A DNA stretch of 64,000 nucleotides from Nocardia testacea NBRC 100365 (GTDB taxonomy: Bacteria; Actinomycetota; Actinomycetes; Mycobacteriales; Mycobacteriaceae), in assembly GCF_000308775.1 (NCBI RefSeq), contig NZ_BAGJ01000272.1, positions 1 to 64,000 of the forward strand, written 5' to 3'. Each line of letters begins with the position of its first letter. Positions within the stretch are counted from its first letter, which is position 1. Of the stretch, positions 1 to 7,632 are shown piece after piece. The notes below the pieces were generated by a model that was not told the DNA's origin, made no database searches, and saw only the letters and a list, made by a program, of their open reading frames with translations. The translations under genes were made by a program, and so were the position numbers.

Positions 1-1
1 A

Positions 2-817
2 CTCGGTGTGCTGGCCCGGCGCACCGAGACCGCCGCGGCGCCCCGGCTCGCGGCGGTGATCGCGAATTCCCGTGCGGTGGCCGACCGGGTCAGGGACTGG
101 TGGGGGCTGCCCGCCACGGTCGTCTATCCCCCGGTGCACCTGGACCGCTTCGCCGCGGACCCGGCGGTACCGCGGGAGGACTTCCTCCTGTTCGCCGGCC
201 GCCTGGTCCCCTACAAACGCCCCGACCTGGCCATTCGTGCCGCCCAGCGGGCCGGCCTGCGCCTGGTCGTGGTCGGCGACGGCCGCTATCGCCGCCGGTT
301 GGAGGCGCTCGCCGGTCCGGAAACCACCTTCCTGGGCGCCGCCCCGGACGCTGTCCTGGCCGATATGTACCGCCGCTGCCGAGCCCTGCTCATGCCCGGG
401 GTGGAGGATTTCGGCATCGTGCCGGTGGAGGCGATGGCCTGCGGGGCGCCCGTCCTCGCGGTGGGCGCGGGCGGCGCCCTGGACACCGTCGTCCCCGGAG
501 TCACCGGCGGGCATATCGCGGCCGGCGCCGACGAGGAGGTGATCGACGGATTCGCCGCTGCCCTGCGCGACCCGTCCACCACCGACCTGGACCCGGCCCG
601 GATCCGCGGCCACGCCCAATCGTTCGCTCCCCCGGTGTTCCGGGCCCGTATGGCGGACACCGTTGAGCGAGTACTGCGAACGCGCGACGCCACGGTGGTG
701 CCGGACGCCCACAGCTCCGGCCCTTCCGCCGCTACTCCGCGCCCCGGTTCCGGAACGGTGCGTACCGATCCCGGGGACGCCCCTGGATTTTCCGTATCTC
801 CGCGACCGTATCGTTGA
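2..817 (+). CDS. Glycosyltransferase family 4 (GT-B), C-terminal part; 5' end outside window
   Basis: The reading frame is open to the left edge, so the N-terminal domain is missing. The visible 271 residues hold the end of the acceptor domain and the sugar-nucleotide-binding domain. Seen directly: the GRLVPYKRPD motif near visible residue 65, and the acidic EDFGIVPVEAMACG motif near residue 135, which matches the E-x7-E signature of GT4 enzymes that transfer sugars from nucleotide donors. The target (mannan, glycolipid or polysaccharide) cannot be read from the sequence. The last ~35 residues are Pro/Ser/Arg-rich with no family counterpart I know, and they lie antisense to the next remnant, so the true stop context may have been altered by the decay next door. 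Confidence 0.85.
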   Translation, partial: LGVLARRTETAAAPRLAAVIANSRAVADRVRDWWGLPATVVYPPVHLDRFAADPAVPREDFLLFAGRLVPYKRPDLAIRAAQRAGLRLVVVGDGRYRRRLEALAGPETTFLGAAPDAVLADMYRRCRALLMPGVEDFGIVPVEAMACGAPVLAVGAGGALDTVVPGVTGGHIAAGADEEVIDGFAAALRDPSTTDLDPARIRGHAQSFAPPVFRARMADTVERVLRTRDATVVPDAHSSGPSAATPRPGSGTVRTDPGDAPGFSVSPRPYR

Positions 818-1192
818 CGATCGCGAAACTGGTGAAGGTGAGCGGATAGTATTCCGCCGACATGGCGTCCCGGCGGGTCGGCACGCGCAGCTCGCCCTCG
901 GCTCCGTCGTACGTCTCCAGCACCGCCCGGAAACCGGCCTCCTCGTCCTGGTGCACCACCGATGTCCGCCGCCCGCGAGGCGCCGCGAAGGTCAGGCGCC
1001 ACACCGTCTCCCACCGGCCTCTCTCGTCCGCCTGGAAAGCCGATCGAGTGCTACCGGAACGTTTCGCGCCGACGTTCCTCGCCCCGGTCTCGCCGAAGGC
1101 TGTGGCGGAGACGGCGATCAGCGAGTCCTCGCGCGGCCACCTGGTCAGGCCGCGGCGATACAGAGCGCCGCTCGGCGTGTATCGACGTGAAT
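732..1192 (-). pseudogene. Remnant of an unidentified gene lacking a start
   Basis: A frame with protein-like composition runs about 150 codons, but its 5' portion has no ATG, GTG or TTG after the preceding stop at about 1206. The first usable start is a GTG at 1004, which leaves only 90 residues. I do not recognise the family. The segment sits directly downstream of an MFS remnant in the same strand, and its 3' end overlaps the glycosyltransferase tail antisense by 86 bases. I infer a 5'-truncated gene. A real short gene starting at 1004 is the alternative. Confidence 0.35.
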
Positions 1193-1205
1193 GACCTCGG
1201 CGAAC

Positions 1206-1400
1206 TCAGTGCGCGGCGACCTGGTCTGCAATCACCACCGACTCTTCGTATCCCGGCAGGAAGAAGGCGACGACGAACGCGGCGAGCGCCGAACCTGCGG
1301 CAATGATCATGAGGACGCGGAAGGCGTTCTCGGTCGGAACCGCCGTGCCCTCGACAGCCATGGTCATCTCGGCGAGTACGAGACCGGTCACGGCACTGGC
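1206..1400 (-). pseudogene. C-terminal remnant of a major facilitator transporter
   Basis: About 60 codons end in a hydrophobic helix (residues like VLMIIAAGSALAAFVVAFF) and a short polar tail, as in the last transmembrane helix of drug-type MFS permeases. There is no N-terminal portion: the coding sense begins abruptly where a short sigma-factor frame (1388..1459) ends. It appears to be a deletion scar. The MFS assignment rests on helix character and the general family ending, so confidence is modest. Confidence 0.4.
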
Positions 1401-1459
1401 TGCCGAAGTCCCACCGCCAGCACCGCGGGAACCAGCTCCCGCAGCAGCGCGTCGTTCAC
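1388..1459 (-). pseudogene. Truncated start of an ECF sigma factor gene
   Basis: A GTG at 1459 overlaps the TGA of the upstream YciI-like gene (GTGA), the usual arrangement for YciI followed by a SigJ/ECF41-like sigma gene. The predicted 23-residue product begins VNDALLRELVPAVLAV, which resembles the first helix of such sigma factors, then stops. Everything after that helix is gone and the following sequence encodes an MFS tail in another frame. I infer a deletion that fused the two. Confidence 0.5.
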
Positions 1460-1863
1460 TCGGCCGCCGAAAGCGTCTCGGTGAGCAGCGGCCGGATCTC
1501 GAGCCATTCGTAGATCGGTTCACCGCGGTACCCGGGCGCGGCGGACAGCTCCGCCGCCAGTTCGAGTGCTCGATCCCAGGATTCCACGTCGATCACCATC
1601 CACCCCGCGATGAGGTCCTTGGTCTCGGCGAAGGGCCCGTCGGTTACCGGCGGGCGCCCGGCGCCATCGCCCCGCACGAAGGTCCCCTCGGGTGCCAGCG
1701 CCCGTTCGTCCACGAACTCGCCGTTGTCCCGCAATTTGTCCGCGAAATCCCGCATGTACTGGATATGCGCGTCCACCTCCTCCGGCGTCCAGCGGTCCAT
1801 CGGCACAAAATCACCAACGGGGGTGGGGCCGCCGCGGTAGTGCTTCAGCAGCAGGTACTTCAT
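1456..1863 (-). CDS. YciI-like (YCII/DGPF domain) protein
   Basis: The 135-residue protein starts MKYLLLKHYRGG and contains the DGPFAETKD motif near residue 93 that names the DGPF group, a dimeric ferredoxin-like alpha/beta-barrel fold. In actinobacteria these genes usually sit directly upstream of an ECF sigma factor and are thought to modulate it. Here the partner sigma gene is reduced to 23 codons, so this gene is probably an orphan of a broken operon. Length is normal, and the start is an ATG with an AGGAG-like sequence just upstream on the minus strand. Confidence 0.85.
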   Translation of the reverse strand: MKYLLLKHYRGGPTPVGDFVPMDRWTPEEVDAHIQYMRDFADKLRDNGEFVDERALAPEGTFVRGDGAGRPPVTDGPFAETKDLIAGWMVIDVESWDRALELAAELSAAPGYRGEPIYEWLEIRPLLTETLSAAE

Positions 1864-2024
1864 GACGGTTCTCCTTCGTCGTCGCGACCCTCGTGGCCGC
1901 TCTCACCCCTGAGACGGAGCCCGCACGGCGTTCTCGACATCCCCGGCCCGGCGAATCCGAAATATTTTTCCGGCGCCTCGGGCAAACCTGCCACAGCACT
2001 GTCTCCGCGGCCGGCCGGACACAG

Positions 2025-2168
2025 TTGCTCGCACTCGACCCCGGGCATTCCCTGATCCAATGTCCCGTCTGCCGCCGAGTCGTTTGGCATGGAGTCCGCC
2101 AGCGGGCCGATGCCGTCTACTGCTCGACAGCATGTGAGAGCAAGGCGGCGCGGCAGCGACGACGGTAA
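2025..2168 (+). CDS. Small putative zinc-finger protein (low confidence)
   Basis: The C-terminal 35 codons read like a treble-clef or FCS-type zinc finger: CPVC near the start, then YCSTAC, followed by a basic tail KAARQRRR. The start is uncertain. A TTG at 2025 gives 47 residues, and a GTG at 1893 gives 91 but adds a low-complexity leader. The two CxxC/CxxxC pairs and the basic tail suggest nucleic-acid binding. Such short genes are common beside actinobacterial regulatory genes. No ribosome binding site decides the start. Confidence 0.4.
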   Translation: MLALDPGHSLIQCPVCRRVVWHGVRQRADAVYCSTACESKAARQRRR

Positions 2169-2492
2169 CCATGACGGACAGCGGTAACGAAACCGCTCCA
2201 TTCCGGAGCCGCGATCTCACAAGGGATCGAGTCGCCACGAAGGCACGCACGCGGCGGATGTCTGGCGGCACCAACGTGCGGGTACACCCGCTTCACCAAC
2301 AGGCCCGCACCTCGGCGAGGCGGCCGCCGGTCACCGTACCAGGGGGTCCGGTAGCAACCGCCGAAAAACAACGGATATGCCCGTTCTACCTGGTTGGTGC
2401 GGGCGCAGAGAGGAGGTTGAACGGGTCGGAGCGGACTTTCGGCAGTGCTCTCGTCAGGAGATATGTCATATCTGCCCGATTTTCGGCCGATA

Positions 2493-2546
2493 CTACGGCC
2501 TCTCTGTGGAGACGCGGGCGTACCCGATGAGCGCTCCTCCTCCGCC
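2493..2546 (-). pseudogene. Short remnant of a second serine resolvase gene
   Basis: On the minus strand this stretch reads GGGALIGYARVSTERP and then a stop. That matches the catalytic-serine start of the intact resolvase downstream. At the DNA level 37 of 41 bases (2506..2546) equal 4226..4266. Only the first ~16 codons survive. I infer a truncated paralogous copy, left by duplication or by an earlier insertion of a related element. Confidence 0.6.
2506..2546. repeat. 41-bp imperfect direct repeat, copy A
   Basis: Differs from copy B (4226..4266) at four positions, in the same orientation. The two copies bracket the 361-residue unknown gene and most of the resolvase gene. They correspond to the segment encoding the resolvase active-site serine. 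Confidence 0.7.
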
Positions 2547-2599
2547 ATCACGGCAAGATCGAGTGGCGGTGCGCCTTGGCGGGTGTCCGCTCCCGCTTC

Positions 2600-3685
2600 T
2601 CAGGGGGATGGTTCTGTTTCCTCGGGCAGTGTTCGGGGGCGTTGCCGGAGTTGTTCGGCGATGGATGTGGCGAAATCGTCGACGGGGATGAGTTTCTCGC
2701 CGGGGGAAGCGATGCCGAGCTGGGTCAGGCCTTCGGCGTAGTTCTGGTTCCGCAGGGGGTAGACCGCGAGATCGGCGGTGGTGCCGTCGCCGGATTTCAG
2801 GGTGAAGTAGGCGGGCTCGAGGTTCGTCCGGCCCGCCCAGAGTCGGGCGTCGTTGACCCGGCCCTGATGCCGGATTTCGATGTCGTTGTTGTGCCGCGCC
2901 ACTTCCGGAGGCGAGGCGGTGTCGTAGGGGGCGAGGTCGCGTGCCAGCTTGGAGTAGTCACGGGACCGGACCACGATGGCTGTTTCCCCGTCAACACTCA
3001 AGCGCAGGTACCGGTGTGGGTCGATCACCTGGTCCAGCCATTGCGGAAGTGGGCGGGTCTCGGGCATGCGCAAGGAAATTTCCCTGGTCCAGCCTGTTTC
3101 GCCGGCAGGGTGCAGCCGGAAGTCGAGGTGGCCGTGGACCGTGTCGTCCAGGACATCCTGTGGTGGTGCGTTGGTGCCGGTATCGCGGACAACAGCATGT
3201 AGTTCCCGGTTTCCGCGGTCGCCGGTACTGCGCAGTTCCACCTGAACCTTTCCCCGCGTGGACTGCAACGCGTAGGAAACGGTGTCGGCCACGGTCAGCC
3301 CGGCGTCATCGACCCGCTTCACAGGCCAGTCGGGCAATTGCCCACGCATCCAATCCCATACCCCCGCGTCGGTATGGCGTCGTCCGCCGAAGTCGACGGA
3401 GCGCACAGCAGCTCGATCGATATCGAGCACTACGGTGCGGGAAGCCCGGTCGGCGGAAGTCGCCACGCCGGCCGCACCGCTGCCGGGTGAGCCGTCGCCA
3501 CCGCGCCGCACGTGATCGGCTCCCTCCACCGAGGCATGTCCGATGACATGATCGGCCTCTCGGACGCCATGGGCCCGCCGGTGTATCCAGTCGCTATGCC
3601 CCTCGGACCGGACACGAAGCAGCGCTCGTAGATCATCACGCAGACGCCCGATCAGGTCTCGAGCACTGTCGCCTGCGCCCTTCAT
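2600..3685 (-). CDS. Unknown protein coupled to the serine resolvase
   Basis: A 361-residue soluble protein that I do not recognise. Its ATG overlaps the TGA of the resolvase gene (ATGA at 3682..3685), so the two are very probably co-translated. The N-terminal third is Arg/His/Gly-rich and low in structure. Residues ~90-330 look like a mixed alpha/beta domain with repeated charged strands (for example ELHAVVRDTGTN and ETAIVVRSRDYSKLA). There is no signal peptide or membrane helix. Possible roles include an accessory or cargo protein of the resolvase element. GC is slightly lower and codon choice less biased than in neighbours, which fits acquired DNA. Confidence 0.6.
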   Translation of the reverse strand: MKGAGDSARDLIGRLRDDLRALLRVRSEGHSDWIHRRAHGVREADHVIGHASVEGADHVRRGGDGSPGSGAAGVATSADRASRTVVLDIDRAAVRSVDFGGRRHTDAGVWDWMRGQLPDWPVKRVDDAGLTVADTVSYALQSTRGKVQVELRSTGDRGNRELHAVVRDTGTNAPPQDVLDDTVHGHLDFRLHPAGETGWTREISLRMPETRPLPQWLDQVIDPHRYLRLSVDGETAIVVRSRDYSKLARDLAPYDTASPPEVARHNNDIEIRHQGRVNDARLWAGRTNLEPAYFTLKSGDGTTADLAVYPLRNQNYAEGLTQLGIASPGEKLIPVDDFATSIAEQLRQRPRTLPEETEPSP

Positions 3686-4341
3686 CGGACCGAGGAAGCG
3701 AGCCCCAATTCGGGCAGATACTTGTATAGCGTGGTCCGCGAGACCCCCAGCAGGCGCGCGATCGAAGACACCGACTCATCCGGCCGGGTCAACAGCGCGC
3801 GGGCCTGCCGGATCTGCTCCTCGCTCATCGCCGGAGGCCGGCCCAGGCGCTGCCCACGGGCCCGCGCCGCGGCCAGGCCTTCATGGGTGCCCTCGACGAT
3901 CAGCTCGCGGATGAACTCGGCCAGCGCGGCGAACACGTGGAACACCAGGCGCCCGCCCGGGGTGGTGGTGTCGAGAGATTCGTGCAGCGACCGGAACCCG
4001 ATCCCGCGGCGGCGCAGGTCGGCCACGATCGAGATCAGATCCTGCAGAGAGCGGCCGAGCCGGTCCAGGGAAGCGACCACGAGGGTGTCGCCGGCGCGCA
4101 TGTAGTCCAGGCACGCCGACAACTGTTCGCGCTCGGCATCCTTCCCGGACTTCTTGTCAGCGAACACCTTCTTGCAGCCGACGGCCTTCAGGGCTCGGGT
4201 CTGCCGGTCCAGGTTCTGGTCGCGGGTGGAGACGCGGACGTATCCGATCAGCGCTCCTCCCCCGCCGACCGGATCCAGGGCATCGCCGTCGAGGGAGAGT
4301 GGTTCGAGCGCATCGGTATCCGTCACCCCCGAATCGTACAT
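3682..4341 (-). CDS. Serine recombinase, resolvase/invertase family
   Basis: Site-specific recombinase with an N-terminal catalytic domain and a C-terminal helix-turn-helix. Counting from the ATG at 4341 (219 residues), YVRVSTRDQNL carries the nucleophile S38. The VASLDRLGRS segment supplies the conserved arginines, and the HTH occupies residues ~185-210 (SSIARLLGVSRTTLYKYL). The length fits the resolvase group, not the large serine integrases. A TTG at 4458 would extend it through the res-like repeats and is less likely. No clear ribosome binding site precedes 4341, so the message could be leaderless. It overlaps the next gene by ATGA. Confidence 0.85.
   Translation of the reverse strand: MYDSGVTDTDALEPLSLDGDALDPVGGGGALIGYVRVSTRDQNLDRQTRALKAVGCKKVFADKKSGKDAEREQLSACLDYMRAGDTLVVASLDRLGRSLQDLISIVADLRRRGIGFRSLHESLDTTTPGGRLVFHVFAALAEFIRELIVEGTHEGLAAARARGQRLGRPPAMSEEQIRQARALLTRPDESVSSIARLLGVSRTTLYKYLPELGLASSVR
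4226..4266. repeat. 41-bp imperfect direct repeat, copy B
   Basis: Lies inside the resolvase gene over the codons for GGGGALIGYVRVST. It matches copy A at 2506..2546 at 37 of 41 positions. Confidence 0.7.
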
Positions 4342-4357
4342 AAAAGGATGATCCGCC

Positions 4358-4398
4358 GTTGTTGAACACTCAAACTTTGCGACATGTTTTTGAACAAC
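4358..4398. other. Candidate resolvase (res) subsite I
   Basis: An inverted pair, GTTGTTGAA (4358-4366) and TTGAACAAC (4390-4398), spans 41 bp immediately upstream of the resolvase start. Arms differ at one base. Resolvases of this family bind pairs of ~12-bp arms upstream of their own gene and autoregulate from them. The local AT-rich composition stands out from the surroundings. Confidence 0.5.
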
Positions 4399-4452
4399 GC
4401 CGTTCTCGGTCGACCTGGACATTCGGGCGCCAGAGCCCGTTTCCGCCCGACT

Positions 4453-4479
4453 GTTCAAAAAAATCGACTAATGAACAAC
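4453..4479. other. Candidate resolvase (res) subsite II
   Basis: GTTCAAA (4453-4459) and ATGAACAAC (4471-4479) form a second 27-bp inverted pair using the same arm sequence as subsite I, 54 bp further upstream. Two or three such subsites make a complete res site in known elements. A third was not seen. Confidence 0.45.
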
Positions 4480-4972
4480 TCTGTCGGGGGTTGCCTTTCG
4501 TGCCGGGTACTCAGTTCCGCCGCTTCAGGAGGCGCTGCCCGAGAAACGCCTCGTCGTTCAGCTTGATGTCGGCGACGGTTCCCAGCGCTTTCGCCGGACC
4601 GCAAGGTTGGGAGCGGCGCGCTGTGGTGTCTCGCTCGGCGTCGGCAGGCGCATGCCTGGAGGCCCATTCGCCGGCCGGTTGCGTAGTGAGACCCCTTCGA
4701 CGTACAAAGTGGTCGAATGCGCATATCCATGTAGCCGAATACAGTTCGTCGATTGCGGAAGTTTGTGCAGCGACCGCAACTCGTCTGCGTAATCTGCGAA
4801 ACCCGTTGCGGCAGAATTCTTATCGACTCACCCGCGAAGGGCCAACCGGCACTGTCGCGGCCCGTCGAGGGCATCGGCGGCCCCGGCCGACGGGCACCCG
4901 GCCACGGCTTCGACCGGCCGCCGACGCGGCTCCGCCGGTCGATACGTGTCACACATCACCACTACCAAACGC
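4480..4972. other. Long intergenic region, nothing recognisable
   Basis: Between the res-like repeats and the Zur-like box I see no convincing gene on either strand. The frames present are GC-skew shadows with Arg/Pro-rich translations. Base composition is slightly less GC-rich than the neighbours. It may be remnant DNA of the resolvase element. Confidence 0.5.
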
Positions 4973-4993
4973 TAACGAAAACCATTATCGTTA
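4973..4993. promoter_or_regulatory. Zur-like operator upstream of the metallophore operon
   Basis: A 21-bp imperfect palindrome with outer arms TAACGA and TCGTTA, containing GAAAACCATTATC at its centre. This resembles actinobacterial Zur boxes, whose core is GAAAA-N-N-ATTTTC-like. A possible -10 (TACGAT, 4997-5002) follows directly, so a bound repressor would block initiation. The first enzyme gene starts 325 bp downstream with no better promoter in between. Fur or IdeR sites are the alternatives, but IdeR boxes look different (TTAGGTTAGGCTAA type). Confidence 0.6.
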
Positions 4994-5317
4994 ACGTACG
5001 ATGCTGGACATGATCATCACGCGGCACCGAAGATGTTCGGCCGCAATATATCTCGGCCCCGGCCGTGACCTTCCTCGGAAGCCTTCGCCCGGCTCGGCCG
5101 CCCCCGGACCTTCGGCGACGACGGATCCGGCTCGCCCGGTGACCGCCCGCGCTGTCGGGCGCGCGCCACCGGGCGCCCGACCGGCGTCACCGCTGAAAGC
5201 GTCTCCGTCCCACCGGTCCCTGCCACCCGCCCCGGGCCTGCTGCCGCTGTACCGCATTCGGACGAACGCCTCGCGCGCCGGTTCCCGCCTCGTCGAACCA
5301 CACGACATCGGAGTTCC

Positions 5318-6295
5318 ATGAGTAACGCCCTGCACATCCTGACCCGGACCGATCTGGCCGATATCGATATCACCCCGGACGAGGTGATCGAACTCGTCGA
5401 GGAGGGATATGCGGCCTTCGCCCGCGGTGAATCACGCTGTCCGGTCAAACTCATGATGTCGCTACCGGATACCGAACGCGACGCCGTCTCCTATTCCATG
5501 CTCGGCTACGACGGTTCGCTCGAGCACCTCGGTTTCAAGACCTCCTACCGCCAGGGCAGTACCAGCGCGGAGAAGTACTACACGACCATCAGCCTCTACG
5601 ACGACACCACGGGCCTACCGTTCGCGTTCATGGACTGCCAGCGCGTCGGCGCCGCGCGTACACCGGCCACCACCGCCATCACCGCGAAACACGCTGCCCG
5701 CGAGGGCGCGACGAGCGCCCTCATGATCGGCACCGGCGTCCAGGGCCGCAACACACTCCCCTACCTGCTCACCGCCCTGCCCGGTCTCGAGCGTCTGCGC
5801 CTGTACGGCACCCATCCCGACGGCATCGCCGAGAGCCGGGCGGCGCTGCGACGCTGGTTCCCGGACCGGGAACTCGAACTCGTCGACGATGTACCCGCGG
5901 CGGTCGCCGAATCCGACATCGTGGTGGTGGCCTCCGGGCGCGCCGCCCATCCGAAGGTGCGGACCGAATGGCTGCGTCCGGGCGGCCTGCTGATCTCGGT
6001 GGCCAGCAAAGGAGTCGAGAGCGGCGCCCTGCGTGCCGCGAACTACACGATCGCGACCAGCACCGGCCAGCTGGGCGTCACCGGGACCCGCCTGGCGGGC
6101 GCGGACGGCGAACTGGTCATCGATGCCGAGCTCCCCGAGATCGTGGCCGGCCGGGCCCCGGGCCGGCGGGACGCGGACGACCGGGTGTTCGCCTTCTCCA
6201 GCGGGATGATCATCACCGATATCCCGGTGGCGCACGCCCTGGCGACCCGGGCCGTGGCGGCCGGTCGTGGACAGCAGGTGCGGTTGTGGACCTGA
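5318..6295 (+). CDS. SbnB-like dehydrogenase (ornithine cyclodeaminase/mu-crystallin family)
   Basis: A 325-residue NAD-dependent enzyme of the OCD family. The Rossmann motif GTGVQG lies at residues 138-143, with the substrate-side segments GFKTSYRQG (72-80) and ARTPATTA (113-120). In staphyloferrin B synthesis SbnB oxidatively hydrolyses N-(1-amino-1-carboxyethyl)-glutamate to L-2,3-diaminopropionate and 2-oxoglutarate. The neighbouring SbnA-like and SbnH-like genes support that subtype over a true ornithine cyclodeaminase. The ATG has GGAG just upstream (5308 region). It is the first gene of a four-gene operon behind a Zur-like box. The next gene overlaps it by 10 bp. Confidence 0.8.
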   Translation: MSNALHILTRTDLADIDITPDEVIELVEEGYAAFARGESRCPVKLMMSLPDTERDAVSYSMLGYDGSLEHLGFKTSYRQGSTSAEKYYTTISLYDDTTGLPFAFMDCQRVGAARTPATTAITAKHAAREGATSALMIGTGVQGRNTLPYLLTALPGLERLRLYGTHPDGIAESRAALRRWFPDRELELVDDVPAAVAESDIVVVASGRAAHPKVRTEWLRPGGLLISVASKGVESGALRAANYTIATSTGQLGVTGTRLAGADGELVIDAELPEIVAGRAPGRRDADDRVFAFSSGMIITDIPVAHALATRAVAAGRGQQVRLWT

Positions 6296-7632
6296 CCGCG
6301 ACGGTTACCCTGCCCACCCTGCCCGCGATCGAACCCGAGTGGCAGCGCACCCTGCGGGCCGACCGGCGCGTACTCTTCGATATCCACCACGCGACCGGCG
6401 GACCGTTCCATCTGGTCCATCCCCCGAGTTTCGCCGCCAATCTGCGCGCTTTCCAGGATGTGCTGGCCCGGCACGCAGTGCGCGGCCAGGTGTACTACGG
6501 CAAGAAGGCCAACAAGGCCGGATGCTGGCTCACGGTCGCGGCCGACCTCGACGCCGGAGTCGACGTCGCCTCCGAACCGGAACTCGTCCACGCGTTGGCC
6601 CACGGGGTACGCGGGCGCGACCTCGGCGTGACGGGCGCGGCCAAAACCGATGCCCTGCTGCGGTTGGCGGCCCGCCACGGCTGTCTGGTCGCCGTCGACG
6701 CGCTCGACGAACTGGACCGCGCCGCCGAGATCGCCCGCACGGCGGGCCGGTTGCGGATCCTGTTGCGGCGGTTGCCGCCGGGTGCGCCGCACAGTCGCTT
6801 CGGATTGTCGGATCCCGACCTCGAGCGGGCGCTCGGCCGGTGCGTGGAACTGCGGGAAAACCTCGAGCTCGCCGGGTTCTCGTTCCACCTCGACGGGTAC
6901 GCGGTCGCGCCGCGGGCGGAGCTGGCCCACGACATGATCGAGTGGTGTATCCGGGCGCGCGCACAGGGGCTGCCGGCCAGCGCGATATCGATCGGTGGCG
7001 GGTTCGCCTGCCGCTACCTGCGCGACGAGGATTGGGCCGCCTTCGCCCGCGATCGGTGCGACGACTGGTTCCACGCGGGCAAACAGTTCGAGAAGTTCTA
7101 TCCCTACGCGCAGCATCCGACCGGCGCGGCCATGCTCGACGCGGTACTGACCGCCCGGTCGCGGGGTCGCACCCTGGCCGAACGGTTGCGTGCCGCCGAT
7201 ATCGCACTGCTGCTGGAACCCGGTCGCGCGCTGCTCATCGACGCGGGTTTCACCGTGTTCCCGGTCCTCGGTTTCAAACAGCACGCCGACTACGGCATCA
7301 CCACCGCCCACGGACTGAGCATGAGCGTCTCCGAGCAGTGGAAGGGTAGCGAGTTCCTGCCCGATCCGATCCTGATCCCGCGCGCCGCCGACCCGGAAGC
7401 CCGGCCGGTGGCCTCCTGTGTCGGCGGGGCCAGCTGTATGGAATACGACGTGCTCACCTGGCGCAAGGTCCTCCTCCCCCAGCAGCCGCGTCCCGGCGAT
7501 CTGCTGCTGTACCCGAACACCGCCGGTTACCAGATGGACAAGAACGAGAGCGAATTCCATCAGCTTCCGCTTCCGCCGAAGATCGTGGTGACCGCGGCGG
7601 AGGATCGGTGGCAGTGGAGACTGGACCGGTGA
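6286..7632 (+). CDS. PLP-dependent decarboxylase, SbnH/diaminopimelate decarboxylase-like (fold type III)
   Basis: A 448-residue alanine-racemase-fold decarboxylase. The cofactor lysine is in YYGKKANKAG (K74). GGGFACRY near residue 240 binds the PLP phosphate, and GGASCMEYD near residue 390 matches the Cys-x-x-x-Asp active-site segment donated by the second subunit. In staphyloferrin B synthesis SbnH decarboxylates a citryl-diaminopropionate intermediate to an ethylenediamine derivative. Here the same chemistry would make the ethylenediamine core of an EDDS-like chelator. Start chosen at GTG 6286, which overlaps the end of the preceding gene. The following gene begins at a GTGA overlap. Confidence 0.8.
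   Translation: MDLTATVTLPTLPAIEPEWQRTLRADRRVLFDIHHATGGPFHLVHPPSFAANLRAFQDVLARHAVRGQVYYGKKANKAGCWLTVAADLDAGVDVASEPELVHALAHGVRGRDLGVTGAAKTDALLRLAARHGCLVAVDALDELDRAAEIARTAGRLRILLRRLPPGAPHSRFGLSDPDLERALGRCVELRENLELAGFSFHLDGYAVAPRAELAHDMIEWCIRARAQGLPASAISIGGGFACRYLRDEDWAAFARDRCDDWFHAGKQFEKFYPYAQHPTGAAMLDAVLTARSRGRTLAERLRAADIALLLEPGRALLIDAGFTVFPVLGFKQHADYGITTAHGLSMSVSEQWKGSEFLPDPILIPRAADPEARPVASCVGGASCMEYDVLTWRKVLLPQQPRPGDLLLYPNTAGYQMDKNESEFHQLPLPPKIVVTAAEDRWQWRLDR

Noticed and set aside
5001-5321. Plus-strand 106-codon frame ending on the first metallophore ATG
   Set aside because: It is Pro/Ala/Arg-rich with no domain features. The metallophore gene has its own GGAG site, so the ATGA overlap is likely chance.
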